Shown: one piece after another, positions 35,666 to 45,869 of the stretch
Layout: every line of letters starts with the position of its first letter
How positions within the stretch are numbered: position 1 is the first letter of the stretch
From: Lachnospiraceae bacterium NC2004
Lineage (GTDB): Bacteria > Bacillota > Clostridia > Lachnospirales > Lachnospiraceae
DNA: 64,000 nucleotides
Assembly (NCBI GenBank): GCA_000621905.1
Contig: JHXB01000003.1
Coordinates: 124,001-188,000 of the forward strand
Direction: 5' to 3'
Program-made: the position numbers and the translations under genes
The notes under the pieces: generated by a model
Databases searched by the model: none
The model's input: only the letters and a program-made list of their open reading frames with translations
What the model was told of the DNA's origin: nothing

Positions 35666-36423
35666 AGATCCACCTCCGAAGCCTCAAATACAGGTCCATC
35701 CTTACAGACCCTCTTGTTGTTAACATGTGAATGCGAATCAACATCTGTGCTCTTGGTAACACATCCTAAGCACGCACCGATTCCACATGCCATCCTCTCT
35801 TCCAAAGAAAGATAAGTCTTTATATTATGCTCAGCACCATATGCCTTAAGACCTCTAAGCATAGGAGTTGGTCCACATGAGTAAATGATATCGGCACTTA
35901 TGCCATATTCATTGATTGCATCGATAACATTGCCCTTAACTCCTGTATTGCCGTCTTCGCTTGCAATATAGACCTTGCCGTATTTATTAAACTCGTCAGC
36001 TAAGAATATCTCATCCCTATATCCAAGGACAATATTAATATCGCCCTTAAGGCGCTTAGAAAGCTCGAGAAGCGGAGGAATACCTATTCCACCACCGATA
36101 AGCATATATGACTTGTCCTGCTCTAAAGGATATCCGTTGCCTAAAGGTCCCATAACCCTTATGACTTCTCCGGCTTTATAGGTAGCAAGCTCTTTGGTTC
36201 CTCCGCCAACCGCTCTAAACACAATGCGAACCTTGTCGTCAACAATCTCGCAAATGCTGATTGGGCGTGGTAAAAGCTTACTCCCGTCATTGATATAAAC
36301 ATTGATGAATTGTCCCGGCACTGCTGCATTTGCAATATCAGCAGCCGAGATAAACATAGAATAACAATCCGATGAAATCGGCTCGTTAGATATAATTGTG
36401 CCTTCAACTAAAGACTTAGACAT
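35662..36423 (-). CDS. pyrK: Dihydroorotate dehydrogenase B, electron transfer subunit
   Basis: PyrK carries FAD and a 2Fe-2S cluster and links PyrD to NAD. The 253-residue protein has an FAD domain with LLPRPISICE, an NAD-binding GGGIGIPPLLELS, and the cluster cysteines in ERMACGIGACLGCVTK plus a later Cys in RVCKDGP. The start has AAGGAG upstream. It is overlapped by pyrD. Confidence 0.96.
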   Translation of the reverse strand: MSKSLVEGTIISNEPISSDCYSMFISAADIANAAVPGQFINVYINDGSKLLPRPISICEIVDDKVRIVFRAVGGGTKELATYKAGEVIRVMGPLGNGYPLEQDKSYMLIGGGIGIPPLLELSKRLKGDINIVLGYRDEIFLADEFNKYGKVYIASEDGNTGVKGNVIDAINEYGISADIIYSCGPTPMLRGLKAYGAEHNIKTYLSLEERMACGIGACLGCVTKSTDVDSHSHVNNKRVCKDGPVFEASEVDL

Positions 36424-36435
36424 AGAATAATCTCC

Positions 36436-37356
36436 TTATCTTACTGCACTGTTGATATCTTCAATCATATCAACTGTTGCAGCTCTTGATGCATCAGCGT
36501 AACCTTCTTCGCCGAACTTACTGTACTTCTCGTTCTTATATGCACATATTATGCCTCTTGATGAGTTAACGATCGCTCCTAAACCATCTTCATTGAAGTA
36601 TGGTTTAAGGTCTGACGCCTTACCACCCTGAGCACCGTATCCCGGTACCAAAATATAGGTCTTTGGCATAATCTTTCTTAATACTTCACCCATCTTAGGA
36701 TATGTAGCTCCGACAACCGCACCTACATAGCTGTAATCGTCGCCCATAGCTTCACTACCCCACTCGTTAACTTTCTCTCCAACGAGCTCGTAAAGAGGTC
36801 TTTTCTCGACAAGCTTATCCTGAAACTCTCCTGATGATGGATTAGAGGTCTTAACAAGGACAAATATACCCTTCTTCTCCTCCTTACATACGTCAACAAA
36901 AGGCTTAACTCCATCTGTTCCAAGATATGGATTGACAGTTACGAAATCTTCGTCAAATGGGTAATACGACTTAGAGCCAACTTCAACCTTACCGATATGA
37001 CCTACTGCGTAAGCTGTAGATGTAGAACCGATATCGCCTCTCTTGATATCTCCGATAACGACCAATCCCTTGCTCTTACAGTAATTGACTGTCTTAGAAA
37101 ATGCAACAAGTCCCGGTACTCCAAACTGCTCATACATTGCAATCTGTGGCTTAACAGCCGGAATAATATCATATATAGCGTCTACAATACCCTTATTATA
37201 CTCAAAAACCGCTTCAGCAGCACCCTCTAAAGTCTCTCCAAACTCCTTAAACGCCTTGTCCTTAATGAACTGAGGCACATAAGAGAGCATCGGATCAAGT
37301 CCGACAACAACAGGTGCTTCCTTCTTCTTAATCTCGCCAACTAATTGATTAATCAT
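36436..37356 (-). CDS. pyrF: Orotidine 5'-phosphate decarboxylase, long type
   Basis: Converts OMP to UMP. ATG 37356 (306 residues) has GGAGG five bases upstream. The protein is the longer type-2 decarboxylase, with the catalytic GDIKRGDIGSTSTAYA motif and PGYGAQGGKASDL near the C terminus. It is the first gene of the cluster. pyrB, pyrC and carAB are not in the window. I saw no PyrR-type attenuator upstream. Confidence 0.95.
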   Translation of the reverse strand: MINQLVGEIKKKEAPVVVGLDPMLSYVPQFIKDKAFKEFGETLEGAAEAVFEYNKGIVDAIYDIIPAVKPQIAMYEQFGVPGLVAFSKTVNYCKSKGLVVIGDIKRGDIGSTSTAYAVGHIGKVEVGSKSYYPFDEDFVTVNPYLGTDGVKPFVDVCKEEKKGIFVLVKTSNPSSGEFQDKLVEKRPLYELVGEKVNEWGSEAMGDDYSYVGAVVGATYPKMGEVLRKIMPKTYILVPGYGAQGGKASDLKPYFNEDGLGAIVNSSRGIICAYKNEKYSKFGEEGYADASRAATVDMIEDINSAVR

Positions 37357-37479
37357 AACTACCTCCATATTAATAACATTTTCTCATACATTGTATCATA
37401 TTTTTAAAAATAATGGTATAATTATATAAGAATGTTTAGACATTTATGTAGATAGACTTTAAGTTTAAGGAGATATGCT

Positions 37480-38955
37480 ATGTTTCATTCAGTTCGATCA
37501 AGGCTTATAGCCATTTTTATAGGTTTTTTCCTTCTCATTGAAGCATTTCAGATATTAACAATATATTTTTCACTTAACAACGCCTTCTTAAACCAGAAGA
37601 CGACCACTGAGCTTAACGCTTTTAACGAGATTAACGATGACAGGCTTGATGATCCTGACATTTTCCAGGATATTGTTGAAGTTATGTCAGAGTACGAGAC
37701 TACCACCAACCTTTATTTCTGTATTATGGACAGAGATACCAAGAAAGTCCTCTACAGTACCAATGACACAATCACCAACAAGGAATTTGATTTCGAAAAT
37801 GTTAAAAACGATGAGTATGATGCAGAGAACGATGCCATGATAATCAACGGCTACAACTCTGTCAAATGGCTTGTTCTATACAGAAACATCCAGACCGAGG
37901 GCCACATCTACAACGTTGCAATCTGGACCTGTTACGAAGCAGAGCTTAACAATACCGTTGTATCTTTGGCTCCAATGTTTATCATAATGATTGCAATTAC
38001 TCTTGTACTAACTGTACTTTTGGCATTTGTATTCTCTAATTATATCGTGCAGCCAATCAAGCATATAGACGAGGCAGCTCAGGCTATTACCAACCAGGAC
38101 TTCTCTCACACCATTGAGCTTCCTAAGATTAAAGACGAGATTTACAGAGTGTCATCCAATATCAACACTATGTCGGAGCAGCTTAAGCTTGATATGGATA
38201 CCTTAAGAGAATACAACCAGCAACTCGAGCAGGACATCGAGGAGAAAGTCAGAATCGACCAGATGAGAAGGCAATTCCTATCAAATGTTTCCCATGAGTT
38301 AAAGACGCCTCTTGCGATTCTTTCTAGCTACGCCGAAATGCTCATGACAGAAGGTGACAGAATCGACAGAAATGAATATTTAAGTGTAATTGTAGACGAG
38401 GCAAGAGAGATGTCCTCTATGGTCGGCAATCTTCTTAACGTGTCAAGATTAGAGCACGCTACGGAATACTTAGAGACCGTTCCTACCAACATTTCCGATA
38501 TAGTCGGCGCACTTACAGACTCAAGGCGTGTGCTCTTTGAGCAGGAAGGCTTAAACTACAACACTGATATTGACGAAGGGCTCTATGCAAATGCTGATGA
38601 GATCTACGTTTCTCAAGCATTTGACAACTTCTTATCTAACGCTCTTAAATACACCACACCTAAAGGAAATGTCAGAGTTACTCTTAAAAGTGATGATGAA
38701 CACATCACATACACTGTATATAATGATTCTAAACCTCTTCCGGAGGATGAGCTTACTGCCATATGGGAAAGTTTCTACAAAATGGACAAATCCCGTACTC
38801 AAGACGGCAATATGAGTGTAGGACTTGGTCTATACATAGTTAAGACCATAATCGACGCACATAGCGGTGAGTATTTTGCCAAAAATGTTGAAGGCGGGGT
38901 TGAGTTCACAATTGTTCTTAACAAGATACCTTCACCAATCGCTGAAGAAGGCTGA
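37480..38955 (+). CDS. HAMP-containing sensor histidine kinase, no adjacent regulator
   Basis: Membrane sensor kinase of 491 residues. Two membrane helices (about 12-32 and 167-190) flank an extracytoplasmic sensor region of about 135 residues. A HAMP domain (about 190-245), a coiled coil, the HisKA motif FLSNVSHELKTPLAILSSY and the ATPase motifs NALKYT and GLGLYIVKTI follow. AAGGAG precedes the ATG. No response regulator gene is next to it, so its partner lies elsewhere. The signal is unknown. Confidence 0.92.
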   Translation: MFHSVRSRLIAIFIGFFLLIEAFQILTIYFSLNNAFLNQKTTTELNAFNEINDDRLDDPDIFQDIVEVMSEYETTTNLYFCIMDRDTKKVLYSTNDTITNKEFDFENVKNDEYDAENDAMIINGYNSVKWLVLYRNIQTEGHIYNVAIWTCYEAELNNTVVSLAPMFIIMIAITLVLTVLLAFVFSNYIVQPIKHIDEAAQAITNQDFSHTIELPKIKDEIYRVSSNINTMSEQLKLDMDTLREYNQQLEQDIEEKVRIDQMRRQFLSNVSHELKTPLAILSSYAEMLMTEGDRIDRNEYLSVIVDEAREMSSMVGNLLNVSRLEHATEYLETVPTNISDIVGALTDSRRVLFEQEGLNYNTDIDEGLYANADEIYVSQAFDNFLSNALKYTTPKGNVRVTLKSDDEHITYTVYNDSKPLPEDELTAIWESFYKMDKSRTQDGNMSVGLGLYIVKTIIDAHSGEYFAKNVEGGVEFTIVLNKIPSPIAEEG

Positions 38956-39034
38956 TTTCAAAGGATTTTAGACCGTTTTTTAAAAATTCTCCTCACTTCA
39001 CTTATCATTCACATTTTTATGATATCATATCCAT

Positions 39035-39093
39035 GATAGCGTAGACGGTGTGAAAGGATTAAAGGGAAGGAACACATGTCTAGCACGGCTATT
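39035..39093 (+). other. Structured leader hairpin before the Ig-like protein gene
   Basis: ATAGC/GCTAT, TAGAC/GTCTA and GTGT/ACAC pair in series to form a long interrupted hairpin with a purine-rich apical loop of about 20 bases (GAAAGGATTAAAGGGAAGGA). It ends about 12 bases before the ribosome-binding site. I could not match it to a riboswitch class. Confidence 0.5.
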
Positions 39094-39121
39094 GGTACTA
39101 TTGTTAAAAGGAGGGTTGTCT

Positions 39122-39787
39122 ATGAAATTCTTCAAGGAAGTCGCATCTCGCGCAATCACATTTATTCTTTTATTTTCATTTCTTTTTAGTGGAATAATTG
39201 TCGCTTACGCTAGCGACTCCGGGGACGATATCGAAACCGAGAATTTCTACGTTCTTACCAAAGGTGAGAAGGAAACACTGGATCTCACAAGCGGTGGAAC
39301 AGACTGTGATCTCTCAGATTACAAGTATGTTTCAAGCGACAAGAGCATTGCCACTGTTAGCAAGAAGGGTGTTGTAACCGCTAAGAAGAATGGTACGTGT
39401 AGAGTAACAATCTACGCTAAAGACGATAAGACAATTCGCACTTCTACCAAGATTTATGTTGGATCGCTTATCAAGAAGATTAAGCTTTCTGACACCAAGG
39501 TGAGTATCACCGAAGGCAACTATTACATGTTAAAGACAACGATAACACCATCCAATGCAGTTGTTACTTCATTGAATTATCGTTCCTCTAACACCAACGT
39601 TGCCAAAGTCAGCAGTAAAGGTAAGATCACTGCTGTCAAACCCGGCACATGTACTATTACAGTCAAGACTCGTGATGGTTCTAACATAAGCCGGATCTGC
39701 ACTGTTACAGTTAAAAAACAGACCAGTTCAGATGATGCGGTAGTTTTTCCGAATCCGTTCTTCAAGAATCAGGTAACAACCGACTAA
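39122..39787 (+). CDS. Secreted protein with tandem Ig-like (Big_2) domains
   Basis: The ATG at 39122 has AAAAGGAGGG upstream and begins a signal peptide (residues 1-30, ending VAYA). The mature part of about 190 residues contains two bacterial Ig-like group 2 repeats, each with ATVSKKGVVTAKKNGTC or AKVSSKGKITAVKPGTC, a typical Big_2 core. There is no sortase motif or membrane anchor. Such domains mediate cell-surface adhesion or binding. It follows the sensor kinase on the same strand by 166 bases. Confidence 0.88.
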   Translation: MKFFKEVASRAITFILLFSFLFSGIIVAYASDSGDDIETENFYVLTKGEKETLDLTSGGTDCDLSDYKYVSSDKSIATVSKKGVVTAKKNGTCRVTIYAKDDKTIRTSTKIYVGSLIKKIKLSDTKVSITEGNYYMLKTTITPSNAVVTSLNYRSSNTNVAKVSSKGKITAVKPGTCTITVKTRDGSNISRICTVTVKKQTSSDDAVVFPNPFFKNQVTTD

Positions 39788-39825
39788 TTGATATTAGTTG
39801 GCAACTCTGAGAATAGTGCTAAATA

Positions 39826-39857
39826 GACGCTAGAATCCTTCTAGCGTCCTTTTTTTA
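39826..39857 (+). terminator. Terminator after the Ig-like protein gene
   Basis: GACGCTAGA (39826-39834) pairs with TCTAGCGTC (39840-39848) across a 5-base loop and is followed by CTTTTTTT. Confidence 0.92.
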
Positions 39858-39860
39858 TGT

Positions 39861-39896
39861 AAAAAAGCCTCAAGATAATTATATATCTTGAGGCTT
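39861..39896 (-). terminator. Terminator after ktrA
   Basis: GCCTCAAGATA (39867-39877) pairs with TATCTTGAGGC (39884-39894) across a 6-base loop; on the minus strand it is followed by six T. It ends the ktrB-ktrA transcript. Confidence 0.9.
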
Positions 39897-39905
39897 CTTA
39901 TTATT

Positions 39906-40544
39906 CTACTTGCCACCTTCTTCATCAAGAATAACAAGAAGGTTCATATCCTTTTCTAACGGTTTGTCAGGATCAATCTGGATACTCCAATGGTCTCCTC
40001 TATGATACCCGATAACATTAATATTATATTTCTTACGAAGGTTAAGATCCTTAAGGCTCTTACCAACCCACTCTTCTTTAGGCGCAGTCTCAACGAGCCT
40101 GAACCTTGTTGAGAGCTCAACAAAGTTTCTAAGATTATCATTGGCCATCTTCCTTGCAAGATGAATACCTGAAGCCCTCTCAGGAACCTCCGCTTCGTCC
40201 GCTCCAACTCTCTTTAATATCTTCATATGAAGACCATCTCTAGCCTTGGCATAAACATAAGGAACGCCTTCTTCCTTAGCGATAATGGTAGCCATAACAG
40301 ACGCATCAGTATCTTCAGCCATTGCGATTACCATACCATCAACCCTGGCCAAATCCAAATTTCTAAACTGATCATCATTACAAACATCAATACATACCGC
40401 CATCGTAAGATAATCAGCGACATGATCTACCCTCTCCTGGCATTTATCAACACCGATAACCTGCATTCCAAGTCTCTCAAGCTCTAATGCAATAGCCTCT
40501 CCAAAAAGGCCTAATCCAACAACCATAAATGTCTTCTTAGCCAT
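39906..40544 (-). CDS. ktrA: KtrA, RCK-domain regulator of potassium uptake
   Basis: KtrA is the cytoplasmic gating ring of the Ktr potassium transporter, binding ATP/ADP. The 212-residue protein has one RCK_N domain with the nucleotide motif VVGLGLFGEAIA (residues 7-18) and one RCK_C domain (about 135-212), the single-copy KtrA layout rather than the double TrkA. It follows ktrB by 14 bases. GGAGG precedes the ATG. Confidence 0.93.
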   Translation of the reverse strand: MAKKTFMVVGLGLFGEAIALELERLGMQVIGVDKCQERVDHVADYLTMAVCIDVCNDDQFRNLDLARVDGMVIAMAEDTDASVMATIIAKEEGVPYVYAKARDGLHMKILKRVGADEAEVPERASGIHLARKMANDNLRNFVELSTRFRLVETAPKEEWVGKSLKDLNLRKKYNINVIGYHRGDHWSIQIDPDKPLEKDMNLLVILDEEGGK

Positions 40545-40558
40545 AATCTACCTCCATT

Positions 40559-41962
40559 TTATCCGATAGTGACATCCTCTTCTTTATACTGCACTCCACT
40601 CTTCTCGTCATTAATCTTAAACGCAACAGCGAGCGAGAAAGGACCTATACGTCCAAGATACATCAATACTATTATAATCCATTGTCCTATAACAGACAGA
40701 TTCTCAGGTGATGAGTAACCTCGACTAAGTCCTGCAGTACCAATTGCTGCGGTAGTCTCATAAACCAAATCAAGAAAATTACCTCCGTTAAAATGTCCCA
40801 TAAGTATTGTTGAAACAACCCACACCATCACCGAAACAGCCAGCACCATGGTAGCTTTCTTGATAGTCTTAGCAGGAAGCTTCCTTCCAAACACAGTTGC
40901 CTCCCTCTTACCTTTAACAGCAGCCAAAACTTCCAAGAATACGACAGCTACAGTTGTAGTCTTAACTCCACCGGCAGTTCCCACAGGAGATCCACCAATA
41001 ATCATAAGTAACATACAAAAATACGCCGTAACATCCTTAAAATTCTGCTGAGGTATGGTATCAAAACCTACCGATCTACAAGTACACGATTGAAACAGAC
41101 ACTGCATAAACTTCTGCCCAAATGATTCATTAGCTATGGTAGCTGCATTGTCATACTCAAGCCACATGATTATAAAAGTACCGCCAAGCAAGAGAATAAG
41201 TGAAGTTACAAGCACAATCTTAGAGTGAATGGTACATTTAAGAAAGAATTCTGTTATCTTAATCTCCTTCTTCTTATACATCCTAAGAACTTTGACAAAG
41301 TCCCACCATACAACGAATCCAAGTCCACCTGCTATTGATAAAAACATAGTGACAAAGTTCATATACGGATCTCTGACATAATCTTCTAAGCTGTTATCTC
41401 CCAAAATATCAATTCCACAGTTACAAAACGATGAAACAGAGTGAAACAACGAATAGAATAACCCTGTTTTAACACCATAATCAGGAACAAACTCAAACGC
41501 CAGCAATACTACACCAATAGCCTCAATAACAAATGTTATCTGGAAAATAAATTTTAAGAATTGCATGAGTCCGGCTAATGTATCAAGATTAAAAGCATCC
41601 ATCACAAGAAGTCTGTCCTTTAGAGTAACCGTCTTACCAATAAGCACAAGTAAAAATGTGGTAAATGCTACAATACCGAGTCCACCAAGCTGTATAAGAA
41701 CAAGAATAACAACCTTGCCAAACAAACTCCAATGTATATATGTCGGAAACATAGTAATTCCAATAACACAAACTGCTGATGTTGAAGAAAAAAGCGCCTC
41801 TAAAAATGGCGTTGGCTCGCCATCCGCAGAAGAAATCGGAAGGCATAAAAATAATGTTCCAATCAATATTGCAACCAAGAAACTGGCAATAATAAGCATA
41901 CTTGTTGAGAATATATTCTTTTTCTTCTTCGGCTTATAATTATCAAGAAAATCGTCAATCAT
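40559..41962 (-). CDS. ktrB: KtrB, potassium channel-like transporter subunit
   Basis: KtrB is the membrane pore of a Na-dependent potassium uptake system. The 467-residue protein has about ten membrane segments and the four pore-loop repeats of the TrkH/KtrB family, such as FSSTSAVCVIG, VSSFCNCGID and TSRGFDTI-like SCTCRSVGFDTIPQ. The last repeat appears as TAAIGTAGLSRGYS. It lies between ktrA and a small membrane gene, and the trio is probably co-transcribed. Confidence 0.94.
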   Translation of the reverse strand: MIDDFLDNYKPKKKKNIFSTSMLIIASFLVAILIGTLFLCLPISSADGEPTPFLEALFSSTSAVCVIGITMFPTYIHWSLFGKVVILVLIQLGGLGIVAFTTFLLVLIGKTVTLKDRLLVMDAFNLDTLAGLMQFLKFIFQITFVIEAIGVVLLAFEFVPDYGVKTGLFYSLFHSVSSFCNCGIDILGDNSLEDYVRDPYMNFVTMFLSIAGGLGFVVWWDFVKVLRMYKKKEIKITEFFLKCTIHSKIVLVTSLILLLGGTFIIMWLEYDNAATIANESFGQKFMQCLFQSCTCRSVGFDTIPQQNFKDVTAYFCMLLMIIGGSPVGTAGGVKTTTVAVVFLEVLAAVKGKREATVFGRKLPAKTIKKATMVLAVSVMVWVVSTILMGHFNGGNFLDLVYETTAAIGTAGLSRGYSSPENLSVIGQWIIIVLMYLGRIGPFSLAVAFKINDEKSGVQYKEEDVTIG

Positions 41963-41967
41963 AGCTA

Positions 41968-42468
41968 CTACTCCGCCTCTACGTTATCAAACCTCTTATA
42001 AATATATATCGAGCTCGTCTTAAATGATCTAACAATATAAACATGATCATCAGTCTTAGGTCTTATTCTTCTATATTCTTTCTTGACTACAATAGTCTTT
42101 ATAACATTCTTCTCGTTAATCTCTAAATCGTAAGAAGTTATACCTCTCTTCATCTTGTTGGAATAATTGATCTTTCTTACATATCCATCTCTGATTTCAA
42201 ACTTCCTGTCTCTAATCTGTCTCACCGTCTTAACCTGATTACCAAGTCCGGCAACAGTTGCCAAAGTCAAAACAAGAAACACAATAACATAAGCAATGTT
42301 AATCTCTTGAAATAACACATTATATAAGACTGCAGCCACAAAAAGTACAATCAATACTATGTAACCAACAAGCAGGCCGTAACCTTCAAACCTGTACGCC
42401 CTTCTGATTGTTTTCTGCATATTATCATCAGGCGTGTACCATTTGTCATATTTAAATGAATCAGACAT
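41968..42468 (-). CDS. Membrane protein of unknown function upstream of ktrB
   Basis: A 166-residue protein with a charged N terminus, two hydrophobic helices (about 32-53 and 60-82) and a C-terminal domain of about 80 residues with alternating hydrophobic and basic residues, resembling a PH-like fold (YIVRSFKTSSIYIYKRF). I do not recognise it firmly. It ends 5 bases before the ktrB start, suggesting a linked role or at least co-expression. Confidence 0.75.
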   Translation of the reverse strand: MSDSFKYDKWYTPDDNMQKTIRRAYRFEGYGLLVGYIVLIVLFVAAVLYNVLFQEINIAYVIVFLVLTLATVAGLGNQVKTVRQIRDRKFEIRDGYVRKINYSNKMKRGITSYDLEINEKNVIKTIVVKKEYRRIRPKTDDHVYIVRSFKTSSIYIYKRFDNVEAE

Positions 42469-42540
42469 ATTAGTATCCTCTCAAATATTTGATAATGCGA
42501 CGATTTATTGTATTAACAATAAAAACGCCGCACATAAGAT

Positions 42541-43440
42541 TTACTGATATACTTCATAACCCGGAACAGGATGTGATAACATATACTGCATTACTGCTTC
42601 GTATCCCTCCTGAGCATAATGAAGCCCATCACCATCGTTATATTCCTGTTTCATCTGGTTGTATTCATCCTTCAATACCGACTGGGTATCTAAGTAATAC
42701 AAGCCCTTATCGTCTGCCAATCTCCTTAAGTAGTCATTGTAATAATCTATAGCAGCATTGGTAATGTTACCTGCTCCTACATAGCCCTCTCTTACCGGCC
42801 ATATAGATTGAATTACAATCTTACTGTTAGGGCAACTGCTTATAACATGGTCAATAAGCTTCTCATATGACGTCTCGTAAGTGACCTCATCAGCAAAATT
42901 GATACCGTTGACTCCGTATGAAATATATATAATATCCTTACTATAGTAGTCTAGAAAGCTGTCAAATGTATACTGCAAACCACTCTTGTATGTGTAGACA
43001 TTGGACTCTGCATTCATATGCGCAAGTCCAACCTCAGCAAGAGTCTGGCTTTCATCCACGTAGCCATACTTAACCATTGCCACCGTTCTTGAATCACCAA
43101 GGAAACAGCAATTGTTAAGATAAGCGTTAGTACACAAATCAGTCTCCTGAAGCTCACCATATGTAGGTAAAGACTCGCCTTCGGCATCGTCCTTCTTAGG
43201 TTTAACATCAGTCGAATCCGAAGACACTTTAAGCGCACTCGTATCTTCTCCGTAGAGATTGCCAACCAAAAACTCTGTAACTGTACCAAGTATAGGCATA
43301 GACATCGTCTTCCTGACAAACTTGTCAGAGAACATAATTCCTACCAGATATACTAACACAAGCAAACATAGAATAATCAATGTCACCAGTACAAAATATG
43401 CAAATCTAAATGATGAATTACGAGTCTTTGTCTTACTCAT
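42541..43440 (-). CDS. SGNH/GDSL-family hydrolase, membrane-anchored
   Basis: The 299-residue protein has an N-terminal anchor (about 13-37) then an SGNH hydrolase domain. Block I is CFLGDSRTVAM with the likely nucleophile serine, block III/V residues are in YGVNGI and DGLHYAQEGYEAV, giving the Asp and His of the triad. The family includes esterases and O-acetyl-glycan hydrolases acting outside the cell. Substrate unknown. It lies 26 bases after the hydratase gene. Confidence 0.85.
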   Translation of the reverse strand: MSKTKTRNSSFRFAYFVLVTLIILCLLVLVYLVGIMFSDKFVRKTMSMPILGTVTEFLVGNLYGEDTSALKVSSDSTDVKPKKDDAEGESLPTYGELQETDLCTNAYLNNCCFLGDSRTVAMVKYGYVDESQTLAEVGLAHMNAESNVYTYKSGLQYTFDSFLDYYSKDIIYISYGVNGINFADEVTYETSYEKLIDHVISSCPNSKIVIQSIWPVREGYVGAGNITNAAIDYYNDYLRRLADDKGLYYLDTQSVLKDEYNQMKQEYNDGDGLHYAQEGYEAVMQYMLSHPVPGYEVYQ

Positions 43441-43466
43441 AATCTTAAGTCACCTTCATTCTCGCC

Positions 43467-45761
43467 CTATTTGTTTCGATTATAATTAATCAAACATCCC
43501 TCAATAATTATGTCACGCTCATCATCAGTAAGCTCTCCAAGCGTAACCTTAAATCTCTCAAATCCTCTGTTGATTACATAGCAATCAACATATTCCTTCT
43601 TCTCACGAATAGCTTTCTTGATCTCAGGAATAAAAATGTAATCTCCGTTAGCAAATGGTAATTTGTCATTAGGGAATACAAATGGCAACATACCCCAGTT
43701 GATAAGGTTAGAACGATATCTCTTAGTTGCATACTCCTTAGCGAAGTTAGCCCATCCTCCTAACACCTTCTGACATGATGCAGCCTGCTCTCTTGCAGAA
43801 CCATCACCAGGCTTAACAGCGTAGATAGCACTACCGATACCTGTGTTCTCAAGAGTCACATCATCAAAGTTATCTGTCAACTGACTCAAATATCCTGCCA
43901 ATTCAGGAAGAATGCTCTCAGGCAATTCACCCTTCTCTCTTAAAAGTTCTGCTTCATGAACCTGCTTAGCCTTACCTACATACTCAGGATCCTTTCTAGA
44001 GAGAGTAAACTCAGCCAATCCAAGAGGATTAGATCTGAATGATGAAGTCTCTCCTGAAGGAATAAGCTCATCAGTAGTGGTAACAGGATCATGTATCTCA
44101 GATACGATACGAAGTATAAGGTTGTCTGTAAGACCAACCATTTGAGGCCAATCCTTGATATTAGGACCAAACTGAATATCAACTTCAGGATGTGGATCTC
44201 CCCATCCGTTATATATTCTGTTCGCGTAAATAGTCTTATCGAAGAAATAGCTTCTATGCTCGAAGATAGGAATATCCTCATCAGCACCAGTTAAGAATCC
44301 CTGATTAGCAGCTGTAGCAGCAATAGAACGAGCATCCATCAATGCAACTGATGAAATCTGACCGTTCTGAATCTTGCTACCCTCGCGGTTAGGGAAGTTT
44401 CTTGTAGAGTGTCTGATAGAAAATGCACCATTGGCAGGAGTATCACCGGCACCAAAGCAAGGACCACAGAACGCGGTCTTAACAATAGCACCTGACTGCA
44501 TAAGTTCAGCGAGAACGCCGTTCTTAGCAAGCTCCATATATATAGGTGTTGAAGCAGGATATACACTCATCGTAAACGCATCATTACCGATGTAGTGTCC
44601 GCGAAGGTAATCAGCAGCCTCGCAGATATTCTCAAATCCACCACCTGCACAACCTGCGATGATACCCTGATCAACATATAACTTACCATCTCTAACCTTG
44701 TCCTTAAGTGAGAACTCAATCTTGTTGTCCAAGCTAACCTTAGCTCTCTCTTCTACATCATGAAGAACATCGCTTAAGTTGGCCTTAACTTCCTCAATAG
44801 TATATACATTACTTGGATGGAAAGGCATAGCGATCATAGGCTTAACCTTACTTAAATCAACCTTAACGATTCCATCATAATATGTAACGTCACCAGGCTC
44901 TAAGTGATCATAAGCCTCAATTCTGTCATGGTCAGAATAGTAATGTCTAATCTCTTCGTCTGTTCTCCAGATAGATGTAAGACAGGTAGTCTCTGTTGTC
45001 ATAACATCTATACCGATACGATATTCTGCAGAAAGGTTGGCAATACCAGGTCCAACAAACTCCATAACCTTGTTCTTGACGTAGCCATTTTCAAATACGG
45101 CTCCAATAATAGCCAGTGCCACATCCTGAGGTCCTACACCCTTCTCAGGCATGCCTTCTAAGTAGATACCAACTACTCCCGGCATATCTACGTCATAGGT
45201 CTGCTCTAAGAGCTGCTTAACAAGCTCTCCGCCACCTTCACCGATAGCCATGGTACCAAGTGCACCATATCTGGTGTGGCTGTCAGAACCTAATATCATC
45301 TTACCGCCTTCGGCAAGCTGCTCTCTTGCATATTGATGAATAACCGCCTGATGAGGAGGAACATAGATACCACCATACTTCTTAGCACAGCTAAGTCCAA
45401 ACATGTGGTCATCCTCGTTAATAGTACCTCCAACAGCACATAAGCTGTTATGGCAGTTAGTAAGAACGTATGGAATTGGGAATTTCTCGAGACCTGAAGC
45501 TCTTGCGGTCTGGATAATTCCGACAAATGTAATATCATGTGAAGTAAGCTTGTCGAACTTAATCTTAAGCTTCTCCATTGAATCAGAAGTGTTATGTTCT
45601 TTAAGAATGTTGTATGCTATGGTGTTCTTCTTGGCTTCTTCTTTAAGTAAAGCCCTCTTATCTCCTACGAGCTTAACCACCTCATCAAAGGCGTCCGGGC
45701 CATCAGGAATAAGCTGATAACCATCTACAAGATAAGCACCACCATCAAATAATTCAACCAT
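43467..45761 (-). CDS. Aconitase-family hydratase (YbhJ-like)
   Basis: A 764-residue aconitase-superfamily protein. The cluster-binding cysteines are visible in the CGPC motif ([16 protein letters not shown]) and a Cys in [11 protein letters not shown]; active-site HTRYG is in [13 protein letters not shown]. The C-terminal swivel domain follows from about residue 585. The length and order resemble the YbhJ-type hydratase more than AcnA (about 890) or AcnB. True aconitase activity is not proven; no other citric-acid-cycle genes are nearby. GGAGG lies before the ATG and a good promoter precedes it. Confidence 0.85.
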   Translation of the reverse strand: MVELFDGGAYLVDGYQLIPDGPDAFDEVVKLVGDKRALLKEEAKKNTIAYNILKEHNTSDSMEKLKIKFDKLTSHDITFVGIIQTARASGLEKFPIPYVLTNCHNSLCAVGGTINEDDHMFGLSCAKKYGGIYVPPHQAVIHQYAREQLAEGGKMILGSDSHTRYGALGTMAIGEGGGELVKQLLEQTYDVDMPGVVGIYLEGMPEKGVGPQDVALAIIGAVFENGYVKNKVMEFVGPGIANLSAEYRIGIDVMTTETTCLTSIWRTDEEIRHYYSDHDRIEAYDHLEPGDVTYYDGIVKVDLSKVKPMIAMPFHPSNVYTIEEVKANLSDVLHDVEERAKVSLDNKIEFSLKDKVRDGKLYVDQGIIAGCAGGGFENICEAADYLRGHYIGNDAFTMSVYPASTPIYMELAKNGVLAELMQSGAIVKTAFCGPCFGAGDTPANGAFSIRHSTRNFPNREGSKIQNGQISSVALMDARSIAATAANQGFLTGADEDIPIFEHRSYFFDKTIYANRIYNGWGDPHPEVDIQFGPNIKDWPQMVGLTDNLILRIVSEIHDPVTTTDELIPSGETSSFRSNPLGLAEFTLSRKDPEYVGKAKQVHEAELLREKGELPESILPELAGYLSQLTDNFDDVTLENTGIGSAIYAVKPGDGSAREQAASCQKVLGGWANFAKEYATKRYRSNLINWGMLPFVFPNDKLPFANGDYIFIPEIKKAIREKKEYVDCYVINRGFERFKVTLGELTDDERDIIIEGCLINYNRNK

Positions 45762-45823
45762 TGCTATAATCCTCCTAAGTATTAATTAAACTAAAAATAT
45801 AGTTAAATCACACAATCGGATAG

Positions 45824-45852
45824 ATTATAGCATATTATTTGAATAAAGTAAA
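45824..45852 (-). promoter_or_regulatory. Promoter of the aconitase-family hydratase gene
   Basis: On the minus strand, TTTACT (45847-45852) and TATAAT (45824-45829) have a 17-base spacer. The leader is about 55 bases. The same transcript may continue through the SGNH gene to ktrB-ktrA. Confidence 0.7.
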
Positions 45853-45869
45853 TAAATAGATGTGTTTGA

